Positions 1 through 9,945 are shown, counted from the first letter of the stretch. The stretch is 64,000 nt of DNA from Adiantum capillus-veneris (GCA_014529385.2 CM043967.1:82658278-82722277); one strand, 5' to 3'. Notes: a model not told the origin generated them from the letters alone. Numbers and translations: made by a program.

Positions 1-596
1 GGAAGCTCCCTCGATGTTGATGCTTGTGACTTACCCTTGGGTCTAAGACCTTCTATTGGAACCTCTCCCCTTAAGCACTTGAGTTTCCTATATGTTTCAA
101 CAGCCCTAGTTTCAGCTGCATCAAAGGTAGCAGGTGCACCCGCCTCAACTTTTACCTTAAGGTCAGGAAAGAGTCCGGCTATGAACCTCTCCTTCTTTAG
201 AAATTCTGCACCATCACCAGGGTTAGCAACATTTTGTATCCATAGAGCCCAAAGACGTAGAAACTCTTGCTTGTACAAGTAGTAGTCATCTAAGTCTTTT
301 TGCTTATGAGTAACAATGTCTTGCCATAATTTTTGAGGGTTTTGGGGATCAAAGAAGTATTTCTTGAAATGATTCAAAACTTCTGTGTAATTCCCCTTAA
401 CTTCCTCAGGCAAAGAGTCAAACCAAGTGCTAGCATCTTTCCTAAGGACCACCTCAAACATTTCTACACGTTCTTGATCAGTTATTATCCTCTTGATACG
501 GCAAGACATCTTGAAATTCGCTAAAAATAATTCAGCATCCTCCCCAGGCTCTCCAAAGAAAAGAGGATACCCAGACATTTGGCGTTGGCTTTCCAT
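1..596 (-). CDS. gag: Gag polyprotein of element A (partial, runs off window)
   Basis: Gag forms the virus-like particle in which a Ty3/gypsy element reverse-transcribes its RNA. Reading minus from ATG 596-594, 198 codons are open to the window edge; I checked the frame triplet by triplet and found no stop. It aligns without gaps to J gag (62218 onward), including the retrotransposon-gag core around W-F-D-S-L-P and the L-W-A-L-W and R-F-I-A-G-L-F motifs. J has a stop where A reads Leu after A-E-F. The zinc knuckle and protease seen in J would lie beyond the left edge. The start follows the second small ORF by 85 bases. Family assignment is confident; activity is unknown. Confidence 0.85.
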   Translation of the reverse strand, partial: MESQRQMSGYPLFFGEPGEDAELFLANFKMSCRIKRIITDQERVEMFEVVLRKDASTWFDSLPEEVKGNYTEVLNHFKKYFFDPQNPQKLWQDIVTHKQKDLDDYYLYKQEFLRLWALWIQNVANPGDGAEFLKKERFIAGLFPDLKVKVEAGAPATFDAAETRAVETYRKLKCLRGEVPIEGLRPKGKSQASTSREL

Positions 597-681
597 TGAA
601 TTGATTTCAAAGTGACACCCGTTTTTGTTTTTCTTTCTTAAAAAGATTTACAGAATAATGTTTTCTAGCTTGCAATCTAAT

Positions 682-900
682 CTACAACAAAATAAAGATA
701 TTCACATCAAACGACCTATGATAATCAATAAGAGGTAGGATGACAGGGTTTGGTGATGCGAGAATTTCTCCTACTCTTTGGGCACCAAACATGAACACCA
801 TACGTTGTTGAAAATGGATTTTCCTACTAATTACAATGTTTATTCTAATGTGTGGAGTGAAATGGAAGGGGAAAACCTCTATTCCTGGGCCATTATCCAT
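682..900 (-). CDS. Small leader ORF, 72-aa type, element A
   Basis: A 72-residue ORF starting at ATG 900-898, between the primer site and gag. I do not recognise a named family. It aligns without gaps to ORFs at 21308-21517 (E), 42450-42668 and 50460-50678 (I), sharing R-K-I-x-F-Q-Q-R, then F-G, an E-I-L-x-S-P-[DN]-P stretch, and S-F-D-V near the C-terminus. It also resembles the 70-residue ORF just upstream (922-1134), so the two look like an ancient tandem duplication. Hydrophobic residues alternate in a beta-strand-like manner; there is no signal peptide, membrane span or Cys/His cluster. In A it is the second member of the pair, whereas in E and I it is the first. Confidence 0.72.
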   Translation of the reverse strand: MDNGPGIEVFPFHFTPHIRINIVISRKIHFQQRMVFMFGAQRVGEILASPNPVILPLIDYHRSFDVNIFILL

Positions 901-921
901 GGTCTATGCATGACCTAATGC

Positions 922-1134
922 TTAAAACAAAACAAAAATATAGACGTCCAGACTAAGGTCGTACCTAATGAGAGGCAAAATAAAAGGATTTACTGAAGCG
1001 TTTAACTCGGCCAACCTAAGAGGACCTAAAATTCTACGAATGACACGTTGAAATTGCAACTTAGTACTAACAATTATGTGTACCTTTTGCCTTGCAATGG
1101 GAATGAAGGGATCATACAAATTTCCGTGATTCAT
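922..1134 (-). CDS. Small leader ORF, 70-aa type, element A
   Basis: A 70-residue ORF with ATG at 1134-1132 and TAA at 924-922, about 50 bases after the primer site. By my count it matches its counterpart in E (21086-21298) at 50 of 70 positions and that in I (42665-42877) at 45 of 70, without gaps. Invariant stretches are S-T-K-L-x-F-Q, I-N/V-N-P-F-I-L-P and I-F-V-L. This is more protein conservation than expected for non-coding leader sequence in otherwise divergent elements, so I treat it as a real gene of unknown function. It precedes the 72-residue ORF here, the reverse of the order in E and I. Confidence 0.75.
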   Translation of the reverse strand: MNHGNLYDPFIPIARQKVHIIVSTKLQFQRVIRRILGPLRLAELNASVNPFILPLIRYDLSLDVYIFVLF

Positions 1135-1187
1135 GCAAACTACTTGACTATGCTAAAGGTTGATTCTACACAAAAATACACAAGCCA

Positions 1188-1205
1188 TCCTCAGTGGGGG
1201 CACCA
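1188..1205 (-). other. Primer-binding site of element A
   Basis: Minus-strand sequence begins TGGTGCCCCCACTGAGGA, three bases inside the LTR end (CA at 1210-1209). The same 18 bases occur at the same place in E (22082-22099). It is not the initiator-Met site (TGGTATCAGAG) used by copia elements C and H. A matching tRNA would have an acceptor strand starting GCCCCCA; I cannot name it from sequence alone. Confidence 0.7.
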
Positions 1206-1353
1206 ATTTGAGGCGGTCAGGGGCGGCCAACAAAAAGAGCAACCTCTAGACACCCTTGAAGGCTCCCGTGCTGCTCAATTGGGTTGGGGTTGGAAAAAAC
1301 AACAAACACACACACAAACCCGCAACCTAACCCTACACAAATTTGGGGCACCA

Positions 1354-1376
1354 CCTAGTTTTGGATGCGAACTAGG
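1354..1376 (-). other. Conserved U5 stem-loop, element A
   Basis: Plus-strand arms CCTAGTT (1354-1360) and AACTAGG (1370-1376) pair perfectly. E has CCTAGTC/GACTAGG at the same place, a compensatory change of the innermost pair. The loop is 9 bases here. Confidence 0.6.
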
Positions 1377-1380
1377 ACGC

Positions 1381-1384
<4 letters not shown>

Positions 1385-1432
<48 letters not shown>
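1385..1432 (-). repeat. (GA)24 microsatellite in LTR A
   Basis: 48 bases of GA on the plus strand, CT on the element's sense strand, inside U5 directly next to the conserved stem-loop. Several apparent ORFs rich in Arg-Glu or Ser-Leu here are translations of this run. Confidence 0.97.
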
Positions 1433-1435
<3 letters not shown>

Positions 1436-3810
1436 TGCTCGGGCTGCTTTGAAACGTATCGGCAATGATCAAGCAAACACAATTATATATGTAAGAAAGA
1501 GAGAGAAGGGGGAGGGGGTGTTTGTTGCACTAATACCTTCTTACAAATCTGTCATGACCAATCAAAGTGATATTAGTATTTGTTCAACATAGCTTAAGTA
1601 AATTACACCACAACACATCACAAGAAAAGCCACCCCACTCACTGTCTTAAGGCCAGGGGAGTCCTCTCCACCCTGTCGCCCTCTTATAGTATGTGGGATT
1701 TATGGCTAAATTGATGACAACACTAGAGACAAGCTATCAAGAACTTAACAAAAAAAACACCAAGACACTTTCACATCATTTTTGTCCATTACTTCACGTG
1801 GGAAGAGAGACAAAGTATCCAAGCTTAGTCCAAATCCACCCTCCTTGATTCAGCAAATGTTGGGCTTACACTAGTAGGAGAAATGATAGATTTCCTACTC
1901 TCAATTGAGTGATCACTCTCTCTCTTACAATGGCATAGATTTCCCTTGCTAATCTCCTATTACAACACATGCACATGCATAAGACAATGAGCTTCCACTC
2001 AAGAGCTCCTTCTAGAGAGGTTGAGCTTGGCTTCTCAAGCTATGGCATAGTGCTCTTGCTTATGGCTCCCCCTTTTGTGCTAGCTACACCCTCCTTTTAT
2101 AGCAATTTTGAAGGCTAGGGTTACTCCTCTAACCATGGTTGGGTTAGATTTTCAGCAATTTATCTAATTTCTTTTGCTTGGAATTATCAAGAAGTTGGTG
2201 GGGAAAGAAAGAGGAGAGAAATGGAGGTGATAGGACTTTTCATAGTGGGTTAGTGTTAGTAGAGTTAGTATTAATTTACAAATGGAATTGGATATTTACA
2301 ATGGGAGTATCCATGTAGGATACAAATAAGGAAGAAAAACTCTTAAGAGGTAAGAAAAGGTGGATTTCTTACAAGGTTGATGCTCCAAGTGTCTTGAGTA
2401 GGGCCAATTTTGACGCTTGTTGACGGTCCACTAGCTTTGACGGTACATTTTTTCTCCACTCTTGACCTTCCTTGAGAGACAAGGTAATTGAAGCTGAGTA
2501 ATCAACCACCATGATGCTGTCTTTTTAAGAGAAGAGGCTGAATTTTGTGGTTTTTTTGATAGATATGGGTAATTTGGAGGAGGAAAAATGAGACTAGGTG
2601 GTCAATTTTGGAATGGAATTGTGTGTGGGAGGTATGAGTTCACCATGGTTTCTCTTATTCTTCAAGGTTGAGGAGAAGGTGAGTAGGGTGCAGAGAGGAG
2701 TCGTGAGAGAGGTGGGGATGATGAGTGGAGAAGTGTATGTGAAAGAGGAAAATGATAAAGTGGAAGAGAGAGTGTGGCTGCATAGCATGGGAAAACTGGG
2801 GTCCACTAATAAAATCATAGCTCACAGCTCGTAGCTCAAAAACATATGAAAAAATTTGAGGCAAAAGTTCAGCCCACGAGCTACAAATTTTGTTTATATC
2901 ACCTTTTCAAATTCGGAGAGCAAGTGAACTTTAAAAATTCAGCAAAATCGACCGTTTTTTTCCACTGCACAAAGTCCTTGTGGGGTCCTTCTTTGGATGA
3001 TTCTTTTGAATACCTCCAAGAGTGAGCCCTCCATAGTGCATGTATGCATGCCACCTACCCTTGACCTTATTTGGTAGGTCTATAATTGAAGATATTGTTG
3101 AGATTATGATATAAGTGAATAGTACAACTAAGAAAATCAAATATTGAGAGGTCTAAAAAATATGTACATGTCAAATATAAATAATATAAGTGGAAAAAAT
3201 ATAAAGTGGTCAAAAGAAATCTCTCTCATTATGAGGCTACCATAAAAAGATAAATATATTTGGTGTTCTAATTTTTTAGAAAAAAAAACAAAATAGATGT
3301 AGGAAGGGAAAAATCACAATAGTGAAAAAATATACACATAAATAAAACTAGTTTTTTTGGATTTTTGTTGGGGTGGAGTTACACCAAATATAAGAGAAGC
3401 TTACATGAAAATATTTCTATATGGAATAAAGAGTATGAAAAATGGTAAGAAAAATTGTGGTAATGGTGAGGCAATGTACAGAGCATAAATAACACACACC
3501 TAGGTAGAAATATTTAAATAAATACCAAAATAATTATGAAAAAATCTTTTATTTAGGCCCTATATACAAAGAAATATTTACATACCCATGGGCCATAATA
3601 TACTTATATTTTTTATTTTTTTGGCTCAACTAGCGCAATGACTAGCTAATTGAGGGTTTTTTATTTCAATAAGGAGATATGGGAAAAGTCCTCTAACTCA
3701 CACGCACCTATATACAGTGAAATGGTAGGGATAGCCATAGCGTTAGGGTGAATTTGGTAGGGTGGAGTAACTTACTATGGCAATTATGGAGAGCCGAAAA
3801 ACGGCTATCA

Positions 3811-5234
3811 ATAGCACAAGAACAGGACTTGCAGACATTCTCACCTACAAAGTGAGAGAAAGGGAAGGATCACGACTACAAAGAGAGGAAGGCTCAAAAC
3901 AGTTCAAAGTGAAGGAGATTGATAATGCCCATACTTTATGCTTTGACAGAGCTTATCAACGCCAACAAGACAAAGCAGCAGGGGGAATCATCATTTTGAA
4001 CCCACAAAAGGAGGTAATGGTTAGAAAAGGTATCACTCTACCCAGTGTTCACTCTAACAATGAGGCTGAGTATGCTGCTCTAACCCTTGGGTTAGAAGAA
4101 TGCAAAGAATTAGGCATACAAAGACTTATTATAAAAGGTGATTCTTTGCTAGTGGTCAGGCAAATCCAAGGGACTTGGAGGTGCAAGAATCGTACATTGT
4201 TTGAGTGGCTTAGTAGTGTAAGAGCTTTGATGAAGGGTTTTAAAGCAACACAGGTACAACACATTGTGAGAACTCATAACAAGGAAGCAGACTTACTCGC
4301 AAATGAAAAGCTTCAAATGGCGGTAGGAGGTGTGAAACTATATGAACCCAAATATCAAGGTCAAGAGGAGCTAAAATACATTATCTTCTTTCTACAAGCA
4401 GGTGAGTGTCCCAAACACTTAGACAAGGTGCAAAGACATAGACTAGTTAAGAAGGCCACACCTTACCAGTTGATCGGGGATGATTTATATCACAAAGGGA
4501 AAGATTTGGTCTTGAGGAGAGTACCAGGTGTGCAAGAGATAGAGAAAATTATTCTTTCATGGCATGATGATGTCTGTGGTGGTCACTTTTCTCAAGAGGA
4601 GCTAAAAGACATTATCTTCTTTCTACAAGCAGGTGAGTGTCCCAAACACTTAGACAAGGTGCAAAGACATAGACTAGTTAAGAAGGCCACACCTTACCAG
4701 TTGATCAGGGATGATTTATATCACAAAGGGAAAGATTTGGTCTTGAGGAGAGTACCAGGTGTGCAAGAGATAGAGAAAATTCTTCTTTCATGGCATGATG
4801 ATGTCTGTGGTGGTCACTTTTCTCAAGATATTACAAGTAGGAAGATTTTACAAGCAGGGTTTATTTGGCCGAGCTTACATCGTGATGTCCAATATTGGTG
4901 TAAGGCATGTAAGCCATGCCAAATTGCTGGGGATAGACGACTAACATATGAGCCTCGAGTCCCAATAATATCTTATGGCCCTTTTGAAAAGTGGGGTGTG
5001 GATGCAATAGGTCCCCTACCTCGTACTTCTACAGGGAAGGTTTTCATCATCATGGGTGTTGACTACATGACACGATGGGCGGAAGCAACAAGCACAACCC
5101 GAATCACAGCTGAAGAGGTATCAAAGTTTATTTTTGATCATATTTGTAGTAGGTTTGGAACACCCCTAGAAATCTTATCAGATCGAGGCCCGGGTTTTAG
5201 GGTTGACCTTCTGAATGATCTCTTGGGAGGTTAA
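3811..5234 (+). pseudogene. pol: Pol of element B: RNase H and integrase N-terminal/core (broken)
   Basis: The reading frame enters from LTR A at 3811 with a L-A-D-I-L-T motif, the linker before the second RNase H in Tat-type elements. The archaeal-type RNase H follows with acidic residues in F-D-R-A-Y, N-E-A-E-Y, G-D-S and E-A-D-L-L-A (about 3940-4300). Then come the integrase zinc-binding domain (H-x-x-H lost in a repeat, W-C-K-A-C-K-P-C near 4897-4920) and core Asp residues in G-V-D-A-I-G-P and S-D-R-G-P-G-F. The zinc-domain approach is duplicated in frame (4361-4822). The frame ends at TAA 5232-5234 after a one-base shift; the core continues in another frame from about 5237. Confidence 0.85.
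4361..4822 (+). repeat. 231-bp in-frame tandem duplication within integrase
   Basis: Two units, 4361-4591 and 4592-4822, differ at only about three positions. Each encodes 77 residues from Q-E-E-L-K through G-G-H-F-S, so the reading frame is kept. Both junctions and the downstream flank carry TCAAGA, consistent with slippage or template switching at a short repeat. It doubles the first half of the integrase zinc-binding module. Confidence 0.95.
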
Positions 5235-5236
5235 AA

Positions 5237-6019
5237 GTGAAACACTTGCATTCCACACCCTACTATCCTCAATGCAATGGATTGGTGGAAAAAGTGAATG
5301 GAATGATATGTAAGATCATTTCTAAGAAGGTTGTGGACCGTCCTAATGATTGGGATCGCCATTTGACGGCTGCTCTTTGGGCGTATAGGACATCTTTCAA
5401 GGTATCTACCCAATTTACCCCTTTTCATCTAGTTTATGGATAGGAGGCACTTCTCCCCTTTGAGGTAGAGCTCTCAAGCTTGCGCGTTCTTGCAAGAGTG
5501 GCAAAAAAACCAAAAGAGGCTCTACATGAAAGGATCTTAGATCTCCAACGACTTGAGCTAGATAGAGAAGAGTCCATTGATCACTACATCACCAAAGCGA
5601 CAAGCCAAAGGGATAAAATCAACAAGAAGCTCAAGGGGAAAGGATTGAAGGAAGGTATGTTGGTTCTTCGCTATGATAACCGACTTGATACTCGACTTGA
5701 CAAAAAGTTTTTGCAAAGATGGGAGCGACCTTTCATGATAAAAACAAAGTTTGGGAATGGTAGTTACAGATTAGCAGATTTATCAGGAAAACTCCACAAG
5801 ACCAGAGTCAATGGATGGAGATTAAAGCCCTACTTTCAACGTATCAATCCGTTGATATGCACTCATCTGTCTACATCGTCTAAGATCCAAATTGACATGG
5901 CTCCCTTTGGCTTGGAAAATGCTCCACCTATTTTTAAAGCTTTGATGTGCAAAGAAGAACCAACCTTGGAATCTGAACATACCCAAGGCAACCCTCCCAT
6001 CTCCGATTTATGGGATTGA
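5237..6019 (+). pseudogene. pol: Pol of element B: integrase core end and C-terminal domain
   Basis: Continuation of the B integrase in frame 2. It holds the catalytic Glu in N-G-L-V-E-K-V-N-G (about 5280-5305), then W-A-Y-R-T and T-P-F-H-L-V-Y-G. A TAG at 5441-5443 stands where Gln is expected (Y-G-[Q]-E-A-L-L-P), a likely CAG to TAG change. The frame continues through a basic linker and an SH3-like C-terminal domain (L-V-L-R-Y-D-N-R, then N-G-W-R-L-K-P-Y) to TGA at 6017-6019. The same C-terminal pattern occurs in E, F and D. The final 50 residues after R-L-K-P-Y are not conserved with D. Confidence 0.85.
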
Positions 6020-6170
6020 GGTAATGAAAAGCAGGTCTAATGGAGTAAAAGAGTGCATGACACTCCTCCTATCGGAAAAAAAAAGTGAAAAAGAAAAAAT
6101 GACAAAAAAAGAGAAAAAAAAAAGAAGAAAAAGAAGCAACACCGTCCTCCTAAAGATATGAATATCTCTA

Positions 6171-6190
6171 GGCTTGGGGGAGGGCTAATA
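6171..6190 (+). other. Polypurine tract of element B
   Basis: GGCTTGGGGGAGGGCTAATA lies directly before an LTR start (TGAGTGGC). D has the same GGGGGAGGGCTAA core on the minus strand before its LTR. It primes plus-strand DNA synthesis. Confidence 0.8.
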
Positions 6191-7800
6191 TGAGTGGCAT
6201 AAAAAGGTAACCATCTTTTTGCAACATTTGTCAGCCTACTCAACGTCCTCTTCCTCATATGTGTATATATTTTTCTACGCTATTAAGTTATCTAGAGTAA
6301 ATTCCCCCTCTTCGTTTAACCTTTGTGGCGACACATACATTATACTCTTCTAAAAAATGTCACCTTAGTCATATATTTATATTACCACCCTTTTCTTTTT
6401 TGCTTTGTAAATAGAATAAACATACAATAACCAACTATATACCCCCAAACATTCTTACCTCTTTTGAATTAGTAGTAGAAAAATAATATATCCATCTTCC
6501 ACCCCATATAGATAAATTCCCATGGAAATCAACTCTCCACTTGTCTTTACCAAAGATTATGGTCCCTCTCTACAAGTCTTCTATGCCCCCTACATAGGTG
6601 GCCCAATATCTCTTAAGAATATACATATAGTTTTTCTCCTTTCAAAAAGACTCCAATTGTATATTCTTTTCACAAGCAAATAATATTGGGCCCTCCTCTA
6701 TTTTTTAAAGCATCATAGACTTTTGAAAAAGCATGATTCCCCTTGGATGCATACAAGCAAAGGGCCCATACAAGAAGACTTGGAAGCAAAAGGTTCCCTA
6801 GCCTAGTGTGGACCTCCCAAACCGAATTCCTTGGTTCATGGGCGTGAAGAATAGTCCAAATTCATATCAAACATGTTGAGAAGGTCAATTTTGCCTTTTG
6901 AAGCATGTCATGCCGAGCTACAGGTAAAAAGTTATGGTCAAAATAGTGTAAATCTGTCAGATTCGCAGCAAAAGGGAACTGTAAATCAAGTAAATCAAGA
7001 GGGTGAGATCTTATTTTTCCCCTACTCATCTTCTAGAAGAGCAATGAGTGTTCAAGGTCACTTGCATGTGATGGGACCAACCTAAATATGCTTTCTAAAT
7101 GCCAAGACAGACAAGTTGAGATACCCCGCAGGAGCCACCCGTAGGGCCTCATGGTGGGGTCCACCTACATTATGCACCCCTATGGAGCCTTCACGGTCTA
7201 AAATGATATTTTTGGTGAATAAATAGTCCCTTTTATGTCCAATATTCAATGAGTGGTCAAAGGACACTTAATTAGGTCTAATCACTTACTCTAATTAAGT
7301 GTAGCATAATCCCACTCCTACACAACTATAAATAGCCCCCCTTGGAGAGACTCAAGGACACATACACCTATATTTTCAACTTCATGTTGTTTCTTGATCA
7401 ATAGTAGAGAAAACCCCAACTCTCCCTCTTTCACATCCTCCCTCCTAACCTTCCTCTTTGGAGGAAATGCAACTCTATTCTCCACTCTTTCCATTCTACA
7501 ATCTCTTACTCCATCAACCCAATAAATCATTTGTAGCACCTCAATAACTTGTAAATACATCATGATCTCTCTCATGGTTATGTTAATGATCATGAAATCA
7601 TCTTCAAAACTTTCAAGTGTCGCAATTCGTGATGGTTAGCAAGCGTCGGTCCTCCCCTTAAAAGGTGTGCGAGAAATCAAGTAAGTGTTCTATTCTCAAT
7701 TTACCATCGGTTTGTTTCTCCACACTTATTCAATTGGTCTAAAGAAATTTCTCACTCCAACTCTCTTTTGCTTCATTACATATGCATGTGGCTACCTCTC
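6191..7800 (+). repeat. 3' LTR of element B (right end uncertain)
   Basis: Starts TGAGTGGC immediately after the polypurine tract. A TATA box (TATAAATAG, 7327-7335) implies a U3 of about 1.14 kb and transcription from roughly 7360. A splice-donor-like AAGTAAGTG follows at about 7680, comparable to one in the leader of element I. I find no ORF worth calling. The right boundary cannot be placed without a second copy; 7800 is a guess. Confidence 0.6.
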
Positions 7801-8270
7801 ATGGTGATTTTATTTGTGTCATGGCATTGCATAGATGGAGATGAGCTCTCTATGCAAAGTGTGTTAGTTTGATGTAAGTGATTCTCTTGTGTGTTTGAGA
7901 GGCAAGTCTTGTGTGCATGATTTTTTGATGAGTGCTTGAGAGAGGAAGAGTTTGGATGTATTATGGGTATTCTTATGGGGAGAAGGTGAATGCTATTCCA
8001 CAAATATCATATTTCATTTTGATGCACGGCATTGGGTTGCATAATCGTTGATGGTGTTCAAGTGTCCAAAGTGTATATAGAGTAAGGGGGTTTTCAAAGT
8101 GTGTTGCTTGAGTGGGTGAGTGCAAGTGTCATTTTTGATTGGTTTCCTTCTCCACTCCCAAAAGAAGGTGGTGCCCCAAGTAGTGTGCATACCTCTTTAC
8201 GAACATTTTGTGAGGGTAGGCCCATTGGTTTGGGTTTAGAGGCCCCATTTCAAAAAGCTCGCCCTCACTA
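7801..8270. other. No recognisable gene (flank of element B)
   Basis: AT-rich sequence, possibly including the true end of LTR B. The minus ORF at 8129-8329 is in a different frame from the better-supported remnant at 8271-8786 and is not called. Confidence 0.4.
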
Positions 8271-8786
8271 TCCTTGGTGATCTTTGATCTGGGAAAATAC
8301 GTCCTTTTTAATCGTTGACAGTAGTTCATAAGCCCTTTGGAAGTCTACTCCACATGGTTCTTGATCATAAAATGTTTGAAGTCCCAACTTCTTGTTGTCT
8401 TCTTTTGTAGTAGCTAGTTTGGCCGCTATGTCATAGAATTACTTTGCTAGTATTTGCAACTCCACGTGACTTCCATCTTCACTTTTGAATTTCCCAGTGA
8501 AGATTGTGGTGTTGTGATCCTCAAGTTTTTCTTTTGATAGGTAGGTTACTTTGGCCGTTTTCACAAAACTGGGCTCCAACTGATATTGTGGAAGCTCTTG
8601 CATCTTTTCTTTTTCTGTCTTTCTTTTCTTTTCTTTCTCAATAGTTTGAATTGCACCTATGAGGAAAAATAAAGTTTCAAAGTTACAAAATTTCACAAAT
8701 TCCACTCTAACATGCTCTTTGTATGAATTGCTGGCAAACGATGTCCGTTTTGCTTCAAACCAATTTTGGAGCATGCATAAATGCAT
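8271..8786 (-). pseudogene. Unidentified degenerate coding remnant
   Basis: One minus-strand frame stays open from 8786 to a stop at 8268-8270 except for a TAA at 8439-8441. The middle part (roughly 8640-8290) has coding-like composition: a charged linker, then F-T-G-K-F-K-S-E-D-G-S-H-V and L-G-L-Q-T-F-Y-D-Q-E. I do not recognise the family. The glycine-rich stretch followed by a charged helix is faintly reminiscent of a kinase N-lobe, but invariant kinase residues are not evident. It could be a captured gene fragment or part of another element. The first 40 codons may be non-coding. Confidence 0.3.
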
Positions 8787-8838
8787 TAAAACATATATAG
8801 ATCAAAATCATCCACTCCACGCAAAAAATTCAAGAAAA

Positions 8839-8860
8839 GTAAATAATCAAGATTATTTAC
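8839..8860. repeat. Palindrome, first of three related copies
   Basis: GTAAATAATC-AA-GATTATTTAC, arms of 10 bases. Shorter versions lie at 9092-9111 and 14544-14557. With element C removed, the three are about 250-280 bases apart. Confidence 0.7.
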
Positions 8861-9351
8861 AGCAAGGAATTTTGTACTTTTGACTTCATAGGCTTGAAGA
8901 ACATGTGATTTAGATACTCTAAGTGAAGTGTAAGCTCATTTGAGTGTATAGGGTGGAAATAGTGCTAGATTTGGTCTTTAGACTGTGAAACATTAGATAT
9001 GAAGGGATTTTGGGTTTTGAGATCCAAATGTGTTCAAACTTGATTGATAGACTTGTCAAAAATGATATTTGGGCTTATTTGGGTAAACATATAAATAATC
9101 GTGATTATTTAATTTTTTATCAATTTGATTTTTTGTTTCAAATTGATTCTAGACATGCTATGTATGTGAGATATGGGAGGTTTTGGATCAAAAAATGTGA
9201 GAAATAACTCAAAATTTGGACTAAAAATCTTTTAGTGCGTTTTTTGACAAGATCCGAAAACTACTGGACAATTTGGGCTCTTATTTGACATATATGATAT
9301 TAAAGAGATGTGTACAAGTGATAAGTGAAGTATCATGATGATTTTCAAGTC
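8861..9351. other. No recognisable gene; AT-rich flank of element C
   Basis: AT-rich sequence with one more copy of the AATAATC/GATTATT palindrome (9092-9111). The short plus ORF at 9010-9207 has biased AT composition and no similarity I recognise. Confidence 0.5.
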
Positions 9352-9356
9352 AAATT
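9352..9356 (+). repeat. Target-site duplication of element C (left)
   Basis: AAATT directly before the TG of the 5' LTR; the same five bases follow the 3' LTR at 14526-14530. Confidence 0.93.
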
Positions 9357-9583
9357 TGTTACCATATATATGTGGTAGTGATGTGTGTGAACACACTAGG
9401 ACCGCCGGGGCATTTTTTCCCTCTTTAGGAGGTTTTTTCCCCCGTGCATTGTATATACGCCCATCACTCTAGGGCTATCTATCTTTCCATTGCACACTAA
9501 GTAACACACTCTCTATTGTGTGCCTTGAGCTTCCTTCGTCTTCTCCAAGCTGTGTGTGTTTCTCTGCAACCCTAATTCCAACA
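9357..9583 (+). repeat. 5' LTR of element C (227 bp)
   Basis: TGTTACCATA to TTCCAACA. A TATA-like TATATA lies at about 9452-9457. It matches 14299-14525 except for three C/T differences. Confidence 0.95.
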
Positions 9584-9585
9584 AT

Positions 9586-9597
9586 TGGTATCAGAGC
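9586..9597 (+). other. Primer-binding site of element C
   Basis: TGGTATCAGAGC, complementary to the 3' end of plant initiator methionine tRNA, two bases after the LTR. Confidence 0.95.
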
Positions 9598-9945
9598 AGG
9601 TCACGTCCTCCCGGGCTTAGTCGCCAGCTGCTCCAGCACACGCCTGGTCACTTTCTCCGATTTCAGTGAGCTTTGGCGAGCGTTCGCAGGTCGACAAATA
9701 TTTTGGGAGAGCTCAAAGACCTTGGTCTGCTCAGAATTTTGATTTGGGCTCATTTCGGCCTCCGTTTCCACTACGGGCAGTACTGCACAGGCTATTTCGT
9801 CATTTTGTGCAGATTTTCTGTCAGTGCCATTTTCTGCATAACAGGTGCCTTATAGTCTTCTACGGTTTGTGCTATATAGCACAAGTTGTTCCCGCTCCAT
9901 TTCTCCTATTTTCGGGCACTTTTCACAACAGGTGCAGCATTTACC

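Larger units (their letters stand above)
1..3810 (-). mobile_element. Element A: Ty3/gypsy LTR retrotransposon, 5' portion
   Basis: Read on the minus strand, the order is 5' LTR (3810 to 1209), primer-binding site, two small ORFs and gag, which runs off the left edge. The right end of the LTR interrupts the RNase H/integrase gene of element B at 3810/3811, so A inserted into B; its target duplication would begin ATAGC at 3811, but the other end is outside the window. Its LTR matches that of D, and its gag matches that of J without indels over the 596 bases visible, so A, D and J share one family in these parts. The visible gag frame has no stop, which makes A the best preserved gag here. Confidence 0.88.
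1209..3810 (-). repeat. 5' LTR of element A (about 2.6 kb)
   Basis: On the minus strand the LTR starts TGATAGCCG (ending at plus 3810) and ends CTCA at 1209. It is nearly the same sequence as the D LTR at 55982-58682, which has about 100 extra bases between the U5 stem-loop and the microsatellite. The minus-strand TATA box (TATAAAAGG) lies near 2093-2101, giving roughly 0.85 kb of R plus U5, which holds the stem-loop at 1354-1376 and a CT run on the sense strand. No long ORF is credible inside it. Confidence 0.85.
3811..7800 (+). mobile_element. Element B: Ty3/gypsy (Tat-type), 3' portion
   Basis: Plus-strand remainder of an element whose left part is displaced by A. It contains the end of the first RNase H connection, an archaeal-type RNase H, integrase, a polypurine tract and an LTR start. 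The protein is closest in this window to E's pol and D's pol. The right end is not defined, because no second LTR copy is present; 7800 is an estimate from the TATA position at 7327. Confidence 0.75.

Noticed and set aside
1048-1592. ORFs rich in Arg-Glu or Ser-Leu around 1275-1592
   Set aside because: They are translations of the GA/CT microsatellite and LTR sequence, with no conserved protein.
2594-2834. Overlapping ORFs at 2594-2834, repeated at 57460-57700
   Set aside because: Present in both A and D LTRs only because the LTRs are copies; both strands are open, and the differences between the copies do not look protein-constrained.
3777-3810. N-terminal residues of the B pol frame before 3811
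   Set aside because: They lie in LTR A; the real B sequence starts at 3811, and the ATG at 3777 is an accident of the junction.
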